A stretch of DNA of 50,861 nucleotides from an uncultured Prevotellaceae bacterium. Its GTDB lineage: Bacteria; Bacteroidota; Bacteroidia; Bacteroidales; Bacteroidaceae. Both the position numbers and the translations under genes were made by a program. Every line of letters begins with the position of its first letter. The stretch's first letter is position 1. Shown here in pieces: positions 19,789 through 27,912 of the stretch. Where the stretch lies: contig CAMNHM010000003.1 in assembly GCA_946539475.1 (NCBI GenBank), forward strand, positions 1 through 50,861, given 5' to 3'. Below the pieces are notes generated by a model. The model had not been told where the DNA came from. It saw only the letters and a list, made by a program, of their open reading frames with translations, and ran no database searches.

Positions 19789-20859
19789 ATGAAGAAGTAC
19801 AACTTCAATGCCGGCCCGTCGATGCTCCCCCGCGAAGTCATCGAGGCCACTGCTCAACAGTGTTTAGACTTCAATGGCTCAGGTCTCTCCCTCATGGAGA
19901 TCAGCCATCGTGCAAAGGACTTCCAGCCCGTCGTCGACGAGGCAGTCGCTCTGGTCAAGGAGCTGCTCCAGGTGCCAGAGGGCTACTCAGTCATCTTCCT
20001 CGGAGGAGGCGCCTCCCTCGAGTTCTGCATGATTCCTTATAACTTCCTCATCAAGAAGGCCGCCTACCTGAACACCGGCGTCTGGGCCAAGAAAGCCATG
20101 AAGGAAGCCAAGCTCTTCGGCGAGGTCGTCGAAGTAGCATCATCGGCCGATGCCAACTATACGTTCATCCCCAAGGACTGGAGCGTTCCTGAGGATGCCG
20201 ACTACCTCCATATCACCACCAACAACACCATCTACGGCACTGAGATTCGCCGTGACCTCGACGTGCCTGTACGCCTCATTGCCGATATGTCGAGCGATAT
20301 CTTCTCACGCCCCATCGACGTCGCTAAGTACGACGCCATCTATGCCGGTGCACAGAAGAACCTCGCTATGGCAGGTGTCACCATCGTCATCCTCAAGGAC
20401 GACGCCCTCGGACGCGCTCCGCGACAGATTCCCACCATGCTCGACTACCGCACACACGTCGACAAGGGCTCCATGTTCAACACTCCTCCCGTAGTGCCCA
20501 TCTACTCCGCACTTGAGACTCTCCGCTGGATCAAGCGCCAGGGTGGCGTAGAGGCAATGGACCGCCTCGCCCAGCAGCGTGCCGAGATCGTCTACGGCGA
20601 GATCGACCGCAACAAGATGTTCCGTGGCACCGTCACCGCTCAGGAGGACCGCTCGCTGATGAACATCTGCTTCGTCATGGCTCCCGAGTATCAGGAGCTG
20701 GAGAAGGAGTTCCTCGACTTCGCCACACAGAAGGGCATGGTCGGTGTCAAGGGTCACCGCTCAGTCGGAGGCTTCCGTGCCAGCTGCTACAATGCTCAGA
20801 CCATCGAGGGCTGCCAGGCACTCGTAGCCTGCATGAAGGAGTTTGAGGCTCAACACTAA
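19789..20859 (+). CDS. serC: phosphoserine aminotransferase
   Basis: PLP enzyme of serine (and pyridoxal phosphate) synthesis, making 3-phosphoserine from 3-phosphohydroxypyruvate. It has FNAGPSMLP at the N-terminus, GGGASLEF, and the PLP lysine K190 in [13 protein letters not shown] start it at 19789 ([10 protein letters not shown]). An in-frame ATG at 19726 would start upstream of the likely transcription start, because the promoter ends at 19738. At 356 residues it is standard length. It is followed after 35 bases by serA, so the two make the first two steps of serine synthesis together. Confidence 0.97.
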   Translation: MKKYNFNAGPSMLPREVIEATAQQCLDFNGSGLSLMEISHRAKDFQPVVDEAVALVKELLQVPEGYSVIFLGGGASLEFCMIPYNFLIKKAAYLNTGVWAKKAMKEAKLFGEVVEVASSADANYTFIPKDWSVPEDADYLHITTNNTIYGTEIRRDLDVPVRLIADMSSDIFSRPIDVAKYDAIYAGAQKNLAMAGVTIVILKDDALGRAPRQIPTMLDYRTHVDKGSMFNTPPVVPIYSALETLRWIKRQGGVEAMDRLAQQRAEIVYGEIDRNKMFRGTVTAQEDRSLMNICFVMAPEYQELEKEFLDFATQKGMVGVKGHRSVGGFRASCYNAQTIEGCQALVACMKEFEAQH

Positions 20860-20864
20860 TTTAG

Positions 20865-20892
20865 TTCATAATTCATAATTCATAGTTCATAG
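20865..20892 (+). repeat. heptanucleotide repeat (TTCATAA/TTCATAG), 4 units
   Basis: Four exact-length heptamers TTCATAA, TTCATAA, TTCATAG, TTCATAG fill nearly the whole serC-serA gap, ending 2 bases before the serA ATG. Length changes would alter the serA translation-initiation region. Confidence 0.92.
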
Positions 20893-20894
20893 TT

Positions 20895-21812
20895 ATGAAG
20901 ATTCTTGTTGCAACCGAGAAGCCTTTCGCAGCAGCTGCCGTGGAAGGTATTCGTAAAGAGATTGAGGCAGCAGGCCACGAGCTGGCACTGCTCGAGAAAT
21001 ACACCGAGAAGCAGCAGCTGCTCGATGCAGTGAAGGATGCTGATGCAATGATCATCCGTTCCGACAAAGTCGACGCCCAGGTGCTCGACGCTGCCCAGAA
21101 GCTGAAAATCGTCGTTCGTGCCGGTGCCGGTTACGACAACATCGACCTCGCAGCTGCCACTGCCCACAATGTCGTGGCTGAGAACACTCCCGGACAGAAT
21201 GCCAACGCCGTAGCTGAGCTGGTCTTCGGACTACTCGTCATGGCTGTACGACAGTTCTACAACGGCAAGTCGGGTACCGAACTGCTGGGCAAGAAGCTCG
21301 GCATCCTCGCCTTCGGCAACGTAGGGCGCAACGTAGCACGCATAGCCAAGGGCTTCGGAATGGACGTCTATGCCTACGATGCCTACTGTCCTGCCGACGT
21401 CATCGAAAAGGCCGGCGTGCACGCCGTGGAGAGCCAGGACGCCCTCTTCGAGCTCTGCGACGTCGTCTCGCTCCACATTCCTGCCACTGCCGAGACGCGT
21501 CAGAGCATTAACGCAGCCCTCGTCGGAAAGATGAAGAAGGGAGGCATCCTCGTCAACACCGCCCGTAAGGAGGTCATCGACGAGCCCTCAATGCTGCAGC
21601 TCATGGAGGAGCGCCAGGATCTGAAGTTCGTCACCGACATCATGCCCGATGCCAATGCCGACTTCGCCAAGTTCGAGGGTCGCTACTTCTCCACCCCGAA
21701 GAAGATGGGCGCCCAGACAGCCGAGGCTAATGCCAATGCCGGCATCGCCGCTGCCCGTCAGATCGTTGCGTTCTTTGCCAACGGCGACACACGCTTCCAG
21801 GTAAACAAATAA
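20895..21812 (+). CDS. serA: D-3-phosphoglycerate dehydrogenase (short form)
   Basis: NAD-dependent first enzyme of serine synthesis. Its 305 residues cover the substrate- and nucleotide-binding domains only; the C-terminal regulatory ACT domain of longer SerA proteins is absent. Motifs: RAGAGYDNID (75-84), the Rossmann loop FGNVGR (140-145), LHIPATAETR, and the catalytic arginine in NTARKEV. Where family members have the catalytic PHxG histidine, this protein reads STPKKMGAQT, placing K269 at that site. It ends at a strong terminator. Confidence 0.9.
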   Translation: MKILVATEKPFAAAAVEGIRKEIEAAGHELALLEKYTEKQQLLDAVKDADAMIIRSDKVDAQVLDAAQKLKIVVRAGAGYDNIDLAAATAHNVVAENTPGQNANAVAELVFGLLVMAVRQFYNGKSGTELLGKKLGILAFGNVGRNVARIAKGFGMDVYAYDAYCPADVIEKAGVHAVESQDALFELCDVVSLHIPATAETRQSINAALVGKMKKGGILVNTARKEVIDEPSMLQLMEERQDLKFVTDIMPDANADFAKFEGRYFSTPKKMGAQTAEANANAGIAAARQIVAFFANGDTRFQVNK

Positions 21813-21828
21813 GCAAACAGAATTAAGC

Positions 21829-21867
21829 AGGAGGTGAACACTCATCAACGGTGTTCACCTCCTTTTC
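21829..21867 (+). terminator. serC-serA terminator
   Basis: A perfect 13-bp stem AGGAGGTGAACAC (21829-21841) / GTGTTCACCTCCT (21851-21863) with a 9-base loop is followed by TTTT. It lies 17 bases after the serA stop. Confidence 0.92.
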
Positions 21868-21875
21868 GTTTTCAG

Positions 21876-22031
21876 CTAGTCCCAGTTGTCCCAAATAGAA
21901 GATCGGGACGCTGCCTCGCTGGCATCTCCTTCTTCGGCTCCTTCAGTCGTCAAGTCCAAGCTAGTACTCAATAGCAGTATGCTGCTGACGCGGATCTCAT
22001 CCACCGTGGGGGTAATATATGTCTTTTTCAT
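21876..22031 (-). CDS. 51-residue peptide of unknown function
   Basis: A short frame too small for most gene finders. It starts at the ATG at 22031 and ends at the TAG at 21876-21878. It begins MKKTYITPTVDEIRVSS, continues with a short hydrophobic stretch (ILLLSTSL), then an acidic Gly/Ser-rich half (TTEGAEEGDASEAASR) and ends SSIWDNWD. It follows the secreted-protein gene by 25 bases on the same strand. From memory, short KKxYxxP-type proteins near large secreted proteins are common in Prevotella-like genomes. No function is known to me. Confidence 0.6.
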   Translation of the reverse strand: MKKTYITPTVDEIRVSSILLLSTSLDLTTEGAEEGDASEAASRSSIWDNWD

Positions 22032-22056
22032 ATCCGTATAGTTTTAGATTTGTTGT

Positions 22057-23688
22057 CTATTTGATAACGATCTTACGTCCGTCACGGATATAAACGCCCT
22101 TGCCGAGCATCTCCGTATTGTGACGTACTCCGCGCAAGTCGTAGACCGGGACATCGTTCTGCTTGTCAATGTCAACCTGTTCGATGGCATCCATCTCCTC
22201 GCCATTGATCGACACTCGCGAGCCTCCATCTGTTGCTGGAGTAACAAAATAGGCGCGCAGGCCGTTCATCTTATTCGCATTTGTTCCCGGATATTTGAGC
22301 TTGCCATCTTTTCCCAAGAAGTAATGTGTTTTGTCAGTATTCAGGTTCACAGGCGAATAGGTTCCCACGAACTGGTAGTTACCTTTCTCATTCTCAATAG
22401 CTTTAGCTGCAACGTCCTTCAGCACCACATTTCGGAACTGCGGATTTACCACTTCTTTACTTACCTTCACAATGAACGGCGTTCCGGCCTCAATCGTCGC
22501 GTCGGCGTCCACTGGCTCAAAACGGAACACGCCATCCGATGCACTCGCCAACGTCTGTATCTCTGGATCAGCACCTTCTCCCGCCACTTCTGCCAGCTCA
22601 TTCTGCGTGATGTCAAAAGGCAGGCATAGCGTATTCCAGTATTCTGCGCCTAGTGTGCGGGTGAGCGTTACCCAACAGTTACCACGATTATTGAATATCA
22701 CAGTGGAATTGTCTGACTGTTCATCTAAGATAGCATAGGGGGTCAGTTTAACATCATCAAGGAAATAACCCTGCCCTTTAAAAGTGAACTGCGTAGATTC
22801 ATCGATATTATTAACCACAGCATAATAGCTAATCCACTTCTCAGCTTCTTGACTGGTAGTAGATCTCTCATTACTTAGACTATTCAAATCTGTAGTATTA
22901 AGTTGGGACATTTGAGCATCACCAATACATGTAACAGTTAATAGTGAACTTATAGTATTCGCTCTTGCATATTTAAAACTAAGCAAAGCCATGTTCACAT
23001 TGCTAACAGCCAATGTTGGCGTAGTATAGTAAGAATCTTTTTTATCCATGAACTTGATGCAACCTTCCGATTGAAACATATAGGTCCCAAAAGAAGAACC
23101 TGTTATGTTATCTAATTTTGCTAATGAAGGATTCGGTTCATTCGAATTACCTCCAAACTCTTTATGATTATCAGCTACCATTCTGCTAAAAGACTCATGG
23201 AAGTAGCCATCTCCGATGCTTACTACTTCAATTTCTCCCAAGTCAAAACAACCTTCGGTACCTTCCACTTTTATCCTTGTACTAGCATTACCGTCACGAA
23301 TTAAGATGGCATCATACCGAAACTCAGTGTCATTAATAGTGTATTCATTATTATCAATTGTGCCGCCACCAATTGTCGAGACTTTATACTTAGCAGTTCC
23401 AGAATACACCTTTACCTTAAGCATTAAGGTGGCGTTTCCGTTTAACCCCAAAGGCGACTTAGTTTCAACTGAACCAGTCGGACCTTTACTACTGCCAACT
23501 TGAAGGTATTCATTTTGAATACCATAGCATGTTTTGTAATAAAACTGATCGTCTTGATTGTCTGTTAGATTCTGAGCTGACGAGAACTCAAACACCCTGT
23601 GCAGAACGTTTGTCTGCGCGCTAACCAGCATTGGCATGATAAATAATATGCCAAGTGCTAGAACATTAATGAAATGATCTCTTTTCAT
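22057..23688 (-). CDS. secreted surface protein with Prevotella-type C-terminal tail
   Basis: A protein of 543 residues when started at the ATG at 23688 (MKRDHFINVL), which gives a clean signal peptide ending near MLVSAQ. An in-frame ATG at 23763 would lie upstream of the promoter. The body looks like repeated beta-sandwich modules (VFEFSSAQNLTDN..., LPFDITQNEL...). The end VYDLRGVRHNTEMLGKGVYI...KIVIK resembles C-terminal sorting tails of Bacteroidota secreted proteins. The gene is strikingly AT-rich compared with the window: 22921-22980 has 17 G/C in 60. The last 550 bases are richer in G/C. Function unknown. Confidence 0.75.
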   Translation of the reverse strand: MKRDHFINVLALGILFIMPMLVSAQTNVLHRVFEFSSAQNLTDNQDDQFYYKTCYGIQNEYLQVGSSKGPTGSVETKSPLGLNGNATLMLKVKVYSGTAKYKVSTIGGGTIDNNEYTINDTEFRYDAILIRDGNASTRIKVEGTEGCFDLGEIEVVSIGDGYFHESFSRMVADNHKEFGGNSNEPNPSLAKLDNITGSSFGTYMFQSEGCIKFMDKKDSYYTTPTLAVSNVNMALLSFKYARANTISSLLTVTCIGDAQMSQLNTTDLNSLSNERSTTSQEAEKWISYYAVVNNIDESTQFTFKGQGYFLDDVKLTPYAILDEQSDNSTVIFNNRGNCWVTLTRTLGAEYWNTLCLPFDITQNELAEVAGEGADPEIQTLASASDGVFRFEPVDADATIEAGTPFIVKVSKEVVNPQFRNVVLKDVAAKAIENEKGNYQFVGTYSPVNLNTDKTHYFLGKDGKLKYPGTNANKMNGLRAYFVTPATDGGSRVSINGEEMDAIEQVDIDKQNDVPVYDLRGVRHNTEMLGKGVYIRDGRKIVIK

Positions 23689-23709
23689 ATTATTTAAAAT
23701 TAATTGCGG

Positions 23710-23741
23710 CAAATATACAACTTTTCTACGAATCGACCAAA
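23710..23741 (-). promoter_or_regulatory. putative promoter of the secreted-protein gene
   Basis: On the minus strand TTTG (23741-23738), a 20-base spacer and TATATTTG (23717-23710) match the consensus, 22 bases before the ATG at 23688. Confidence 0.65.
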
Positions 23742-23890
23742 TAATTGGCAAGGAAATTCGCATTTATTACTTATTCGTCATAAAAAAGTATAATAATACA
23801 AAGAAAAGCAGTGTTCGGAGCCTACGACGATTTAGGTGGTGACTCTCGCTCTTCGCGATACGAACTTATGGGTTGTTCCATGGGTGGAAC

Positions 23891-24098
23891 GTGCGCTTTT
23901 TCGCATCAATCTTCTGCTACTTTCCATACCACACGCCGAGACTTTGAGATGCAAAGTGGGCTTCTCGCGCTACCAAAACAACTTGTTTTGGTCTTCAAAG
24001 AAGCCGACTTTGATAACCAAAGTGGCCGACTTTGCTTACCAAAACAACTTGTTTTGGTGTCGCGGGTAGCCTTCTATGCAGACCAAGGCCCTAAGGGA
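23891..24098 (+). repeat. dispersed palindromic element, copy A
   Basis: It is homologous to the reverse complement of 42382-42588; by hand alignment roughly nine in ten positions match. It contains two copies of a 21-base palindrome (ACCAAAACAA, one central base, TTGTTTTGGT) at 23972-23992 and 24038-24058, exactly 66 bases apart. Several CTTTG/CAAAG pairs lie between. No transposase is present. Confidence 0.9.
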
Positions 24099-24173
24099 GC
24101 ATCATGCAAGTGCCTGTCAGACGTGTACAAAGAGACGTATTGAGGTTGTTGCCCCCACGTTTGGACAGCACCA

Positions 24174-24210
24174 CTCCCACGCTGGGAATGGGTTAGTCCC
24201 AGCGTGGGAG
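24174..24210. repeat. perfect 14-bp inverted repeat (REP-like hairpin)
   Basis: CTCCCACGCTGGGA (24174-24187), loop ATGGGTTAG, TCCCAGCGTGGGAG (24197-24210). It is very GC-rich with no T-run on either strand. It lies downstream of the GH13 gene and could protect or end that transcript, or be a REP-type element. Confidence 0.88.
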
Positions 24211-24268
24211 CGATACGTCCGAGGCCTTCGGGGCTGCTGGCCCCATAAGCGGAGGACTCGGGAAGTGT

Positions 24269-25936
24269 CTAAAACCTCAATACCACCGACTGGCGGGGAG
24301 CCAGGCGGATGACATCATCGGCGCCGCTCGTGGCCTGCAGCCCGACAGGGGCATCGCGCCGCAGGGATAGCACGCCATTGGCATCGGTGAGGAGATCGAC
24401 GCAAGAATGGCTGCCCTCGGCTATGGAGAGGTAGTCAAAAGCGTGGCTGGGGATTGTCAGACTGACGGTAGCCGGGGCATCGTCGAAATTGGCGACGACG
24501 AGCAGTGACTGCTTGCCGGCCTTGCGGAGGAACGCGTACTGGCGGCGACATTGTTGGTTGACATACATCAGGTCGAACGTCAAGCCTTCGGCAACGGCTT
24601 TCTCGCTGCGGGCGATGTTGAGCACTCGGCGATAGTAGGCACTGAGCGTATTGTCGCGATCAGCCGAGAGACTCCAATAGTCGAAGATGGTGGTTCGGCC
24701 GTCGATGCCGCTGAAGCCCTCGGCATCCATACCCCGCTCGCCCCACTCCTGTCCGGCATAGAGCATAAAGGGGTTCTGCTGCAACAGCAGGGCAACTACT
24801 AGTGCCGGCAGTCCCCGCTCGCCGCTGCCTACAAAGAAGTCGCTGGCCAGTCGTTGCTCGTCGTGGTTCTCAAGGAAGTAGAGCATGTGCTGGCGGATGT
24901 CGTCGGTCTGCTGCCAAGCCCAGGTGATGGCTGCCGTGTCGCGCCGATGGCACAGCACGTCGCGCAGCACGTCGTACATCCCAACCTTGTCGTAGAGATA
25001 GTCGAAGCCCGAGGCGATGTAGTGGCGGTACTCCTGTGGGTTGTAAACCTCGCCGATGAACTTCACGTCGGGATACTGCTCACGAACCTTCTGCGTGGCC
25101 CACGCCCAGAAGGCGGCAGGCACCATCTCGGCCATGTCGCAGCGGAAGGCGTCGATGCCCTTCGATGCCCAGAAGAGCAGGATGTCGAGCATCTTCTGCC
25201 AGGTGGAGGGAAGAAGGGTGGAGGGTGGAAGGTGGAGGGTGGAGGGTGTCTGCCCGGCATAGTAGTCGACGCCGTAGTTCAGCTTCACCGTCTCGTACCA
25301 GTCGTTCTGACCGGGAGCATTGTTGAAACAGTCGTTGCCCGTGGCCTTGGCGGGACACTCCTTATAGGGCTCTGCCTCACCATGATAGAGATCGATGTAC
25401 GGAGCAAAGGTTTGACCGGGGCAGTAGTAGAAATTGTTCTGCAGGTCGAAGCCCAGCTCCGACCTGTCGTCCTCGCCCAGGTCGCGCACGCCTTCCGGCT
25501 TGGCGATGCTCTCGTACTGACGCGCCACATGATTGGGAACAAAGTCGATGACAACCTTCAGCCCTGCGCGATGAGTGCGACGGAGCAGCTTCTCGAACTC
25601 CTCCATGCGCCGCTTCACGTCGACGGCAAGGTCTGGGTCGACATCGTAGTAGTCGGTGATGGCATAGGGCGACCCTGCCCTACCCTTCACCACCGCGGGA
25701 TGCTGTCGGGGAATGCCGTAACGGGAGTAGTCGGTGGTGGTGGCATGCCGGATGATGCCGGTATACCAGACGTGAGTGGCCCCCAGCTCGCGTATCTGCT
25801 TCAGAAGCGTCGGCGTGAAGTCGTTCATCTTCGTACAGCCGTTCTCCTCGATGGTGCCAAAAGGTTTACGCGCCTGACTGCGATGGGCATACAGGCGCGT
25901 AAACACTTGATAAATAACTGTCTTACTCGATTCCAT
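24269..25936 (-). CDS. GH13 alpha-amylase family glycoside hydrolase
   Basis: Glycoside hydrolase of 555 residues with the GH13 barrel motifs: DFVPNH (131-136), GIDAFRCDMAE with nucleophile D267, FIGEVY with acid/base E296, and ENHDEQR with D359. It acts on alpha-glucans or a related alpha-glucoside. There is no signal peptide, so it is probably cytoplasmic. The segment around residues 230-246 (TPSTLHLPPSTLLPSTW) is encoded by a heptanucleotide repeat and looks like an expansion in a loop before the nucleophile strand. The first 14 bases overlap the end of fabD. The exact substrate is not evident. Confidence 0.88.
   Translation of the reverse strand: MESSKTVIYQVFTRLYAHRSQARKPFGTIEENGCTKMNDFTPTLLKQIRELGATHVWYTGIIRHATTTDYSRYGIPRQHPAVVKGRAGSPYAITDYYDVDPDLAVDVKRRMEEFEKLLRRTHRAGLKVVIDFVPNHVARQYESIAKPEGVRDLGEDDRSELGFDLQNNFYYCPGQTFAPYIDLYHGEAEPYKECPAKATGNDCFNNAPGQNDWYETVKLNYGVDYYAGQTPSTLHLPPSTLLPSTWQKMLDILLFWASKGIDAFRCDMAEMVPAAFWAWATQKVREQYPDVKFIGEVYNPQEYRHYIASGFDYLYDKVGMYDVLRDVLCHRRDTAAITWAWQQTDDIRQHMLYFLENHDEQRLASDFFVGSGERGLPALVVALLLQQNPFMLYAGQEWGERGMDAEGFSGIDGRTTIFDYWSLSADRDNTLSAYYRRVLNIARSEKAVAEGLTFDLMYVNQQCRRQYAFLRKAGKQSLLVVANFDDAPATVSLTIPSHAFDYLSIAEGSHSCVDLLTDANGVLSLRRDAPVGLQATSGADDVIRLAPRQSVVLRF
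25202..25248 (-). repeat. heptanucleotide repeat inside the GH13 coding sequence
   Basis: On the plus strand the heptamers GGTGGAG, GGTGGAA, GGTGGAG, GGTGGAG and a partial GGTG run from 25217 to 25248, with one more GGTGGAG at 25202-25208. The present copy number leaves the gene open. Gain or loss of a single 7-base unit would shift the frame. Confidence 0.9.
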
Positions 25937-26813
25937 GGGCTGTCACCTCACGGTTGATCTTAGCAATCATTCCCTGCAGGGCTTTGCCGGGGCCGCACTC
26001 GGTGAAGTCGGTGGCGCCGTCGGCAATCATCGACTGCACACACTGTGTCCAGCGCACGGAGCTCGTCAGCTGGGCAATGAGGTTCTGCTTGATCTCAGCA
26101 GGATCGGTGTGCGGCTTGCCGTCGACATTCTGATAGACGGGGCACTTCGGTGTCTGGAACTGCGTCTGCTCGATGGCAGCCTGCAGCTCGTCCTTGGCAG
26201 GCTGCATCAGGGGCGAGTGGAAGGCACCGCCCACCTTCAGCGGCAGTGCACGCTTGGCACCGGCAGCCTTCAGCTGCTCGCATGCCTCGCTGACGGCTTC
26301 GATATTGCCGCTGATCACCAGCTGACCAGGGTTGTTGTAGTTGGCAGGGACAACGACGCCTTTGCCCATCGTGCTCACTGCGGCACAAACCTCCTCGACT
26401 TTCTCGTCGGCTAGGCCGATGATGGCAGCCATCGTCGAGGGCTGAGCCTCGCAGGCCTTCTGCATGGCCATCGCACGGGCATACACCAGGCGCAAACCGT
26501 CCTCGAACGACAATGCACCGGCAGCCACCAGCGCCGAGAACTCACCCAGTGAGTGACCAGCAGTCATCTCAGGCTGGAAGGCATCACCCATGCACACGGC
26601 TGAGATGACGCTATGGAGGAACACTGCCGGCTGCGTCACCTTCGTCTGCTTCAGGTCGTCGTCGGTACCCTCAAACATGATGTCGGTGATTCGGTAGCCC
26701 AGAATCTCGTTGGCCTTCTCAAACATCTCTCTGGCTGTCTCGTTCTGCTCGTAGAGGTCCTTGCCCATGCCTACGAACTGTGCCCCCTGACCGGGGAATA
26801 CAAAAGCTTTCAT
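25923..26813 (-). CDS. fabD: malonyl-CoA:ACP transacylase
   Basis: Loads malonyl groups onto acyl carrier protein for fatty acid synthesis in the cytoplasm. It has the N-terminal FVFPGQGAQ, the nucleophile S88 in GHSLGE, and the catalytic histidine in GAFHSPLM (about residue 200). The 296-residue length is typical. Other fab genes are not adjacent. It overlaps the GH13 gene by 14 bases (its GGAATCGAGTAA end contains the GH13 start region), so the two are translationally close although functionally unrelated. Confidence 0.97.
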   Translation of the reverse strand: MKAFVFPGQGAQFVGMGKDLYEQNETAREMFEKANEILGYRITDIMFEGTDDDLKQTKVTQPAVFLHSVISAVCMGDAFQPEMTAGHSLGEFSALVAAGALSFEDGLRLVYARAMAMQKACEAQPSTMAAIIGLADEKVEEVCAAVSTMGKGVVVPANYNNPGQLVISGNIEAVSEACEQLKAAGAKRALPLKVGGAFHSPLMQPAKDELQAAIEQTQFQTPKCPVYQNVDGKPHTDPAEIKQNLIAQLTSSVRWTQCVQSMIADGATDFTECGPGKALQGMIAKINREVTAHGIE

Positions 26814-26848
26814 TTCTTCTTACCTTAATTAAAAATCGTTTGCGGGTG

Positions 26849-26856
26849 CAAAGGTA
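26849..26856 (-). promoter_or_regulatory. putative fabD promoter -7 element
   Basis: TACCTTTG on the minus strand (26856-26849) matches TAnnTTTG, about 36 bases before the fabD ATG. No clear -33 box. Confidence 0.5.
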
Positions 26857-26899
26857 CTATTTTTTTTTGTTTTGCCATCCATTATTCACAATAATTTCG

Positions 26900-26907
26900 T
26901 AACTTTG
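26900..26907 (+). promoter_or_regulatory. putative pyrB promoter -7 element
   Basis: TAACTTTG (26900-26907) matches the -7 consensus and lies 24 bases before the ATG at 26932. This supports that start over an in-frame ATG at 26872. No TTTG at the expected -33 distance. Confidence 0.5.
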
Positions 26908-26931
26908 CAACCGAAATACCCAATACCCACT

Positions 26932-27879
26932 ATGGAGAAACATAATTTTGTGACCATTGCCGACTTGACCCGCGAGAAAATCCTCTACATGATCGAGATG
27001 GCAGAAGAGTTTGAAAAGCATCCCAACCGCGAGTTGCTGAAGGGACGCGTAGTGGCAACGTTGTTCTTTGAACCCAGCACCCGCACCCGCCTGAGCTTCG
27101 AGACGGCCGCCAACCGCCTTGGAGCCCGCGTCATCGGATTTGCCGACCCTAAGGTGACCAGCGGCACGAAGGGCGAGACGCTGAAGGACACCATCCTCAT
27201 GGTGGCCAACTATGCCGACGTCATCGTCATGCGCCACTTCATCGAGGGCGCAGCCCAGTATGCCTCGGAGGTGAGCCCCGTGCCCATCGTCAATGCCGGC
27301 GACGGAGCCCATCAGCACCCCTCACAATGCATGCTCGACCTCTACAGCATCTACAAGACGCAGGGTACGCTCGACAACCTCAACATCTATATGGTCGGCG
27401 ACCTGAAGTACGGTCGCACCGTCCACTCGCTGCTCATGGCCATGCGCCACTTCAACCCCACATTCCACTTCGTGGCTCCCAAGGAGCTGTCGATGCCCAA
27501 GGAGTATAAGCTCTACTGCGACGAGCACGGCATCCGCTACCAGGAGCACACCGCCTTCAACGAGAAGATCATCCAGGATGCCGACATCGTCTATATGACG
27601 CGCGTTCAGAAGGAGCGCTTCTCCGACCTGATGGAATACGAGCGGGTGAAGAACGTCTATATCCTCAACAACGACATGCTGCGCTCGTGCAAGCCGAACA
27701 TGAAGATCCTGCACCCCCTGCCACGCGTCAACGAGATTGCATACGAGGTGGACGACAACCCCCACGCCTACTACATCCAGCAGGCCGGCAACGGGCTCTT
27801 CGCCCGCCAGGCCATCTTCTGCGACGTACTGGGCATCTCGCTCGAGGAGGTACGCGCCGACAAAACCATTATTCTCTGA
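26932..27879 (+). CDS. pyrB: aspartate carbamoyltransferase catalytic subunit
   Basis: Makes carbamoyl-aspartate, the first committed step of pyrimidine synthesis. It has the carbamoyl-phosphate loop [10 protein letters not shown] (about 48-57), DGAHQHPSQ, and the C-terminal [10 protein letters not shown] start at 26932 ([12 protein letters not shown]); a frame opening at 26872 would begin upstream of the likely transcription start. At 315 residues the length is standard. It is followed after 33 bases by the regulatory-chain gene pyrI, so the enzyme is expected to be the allosteric class B type. Confidence 0.98.
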   Translation: MEKHNFVTIADLTREKILYMIEMAEEFEKHPNRELLKGRVVATLFFEPSTRTRLSFETAANRLGARVIGFADPKVTSGTKGETLKDTILMVANYADVIVMRHFIEGAAQYASEVSPVPIVNAGDGAHQHPSQCMLDLYSIYKTQGTLDNLNIYMVGDLKYGRTVHSLLMAMRHFNPTFHFVAPKELSMPKEYKLYCDEHGIRYQEHTAFNEKIIQDADIVYMTRVQKERFSDLMEYERVKNVYILNNDMLRSCKPNMKILHPLPRVNEIAYEVDDNPHAYYIQQAGNGLFARQAIFCDVLGISLEEVRADKTIIL

Positions 27880-27912
27880 TTCTCACGATTTAACGACCAT
27901 AACAAGCAGGCC

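Larger units (their letters stand above)
23689..24268. other. gene-free spacer with dispersed repeat copy A and a hairpin
   Basis: A stretch of 580 bases between the AT-rich secreted-protein gene (which starts at 23688 and reads leftward) and the end of the GH13 gene. It holds the promoter of the former, dispersed palindromic element A (23891-24098) and a perfect 14-bp inverted repeat (24174-24210). Plus-strand reading frames here have no recognisable protein features and cross the repeats. Confidence 0.75.

Noticed and set aside
23811..24143. Plus-strand frames across dispersed repeat copy A
   Set aside because: The frame is also open in copy B, but the starts lie outside the shared element and the differences between copies are not biased to silent positions, so coding is not supported.
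24854..25957. Long plus-strand frame (367 codons) across the GH13 gene
   Set aside because: It is antisense to an enzyme with intact GH13 motifs, has no recognisable domain and arises from the GC-rich codon pattern.
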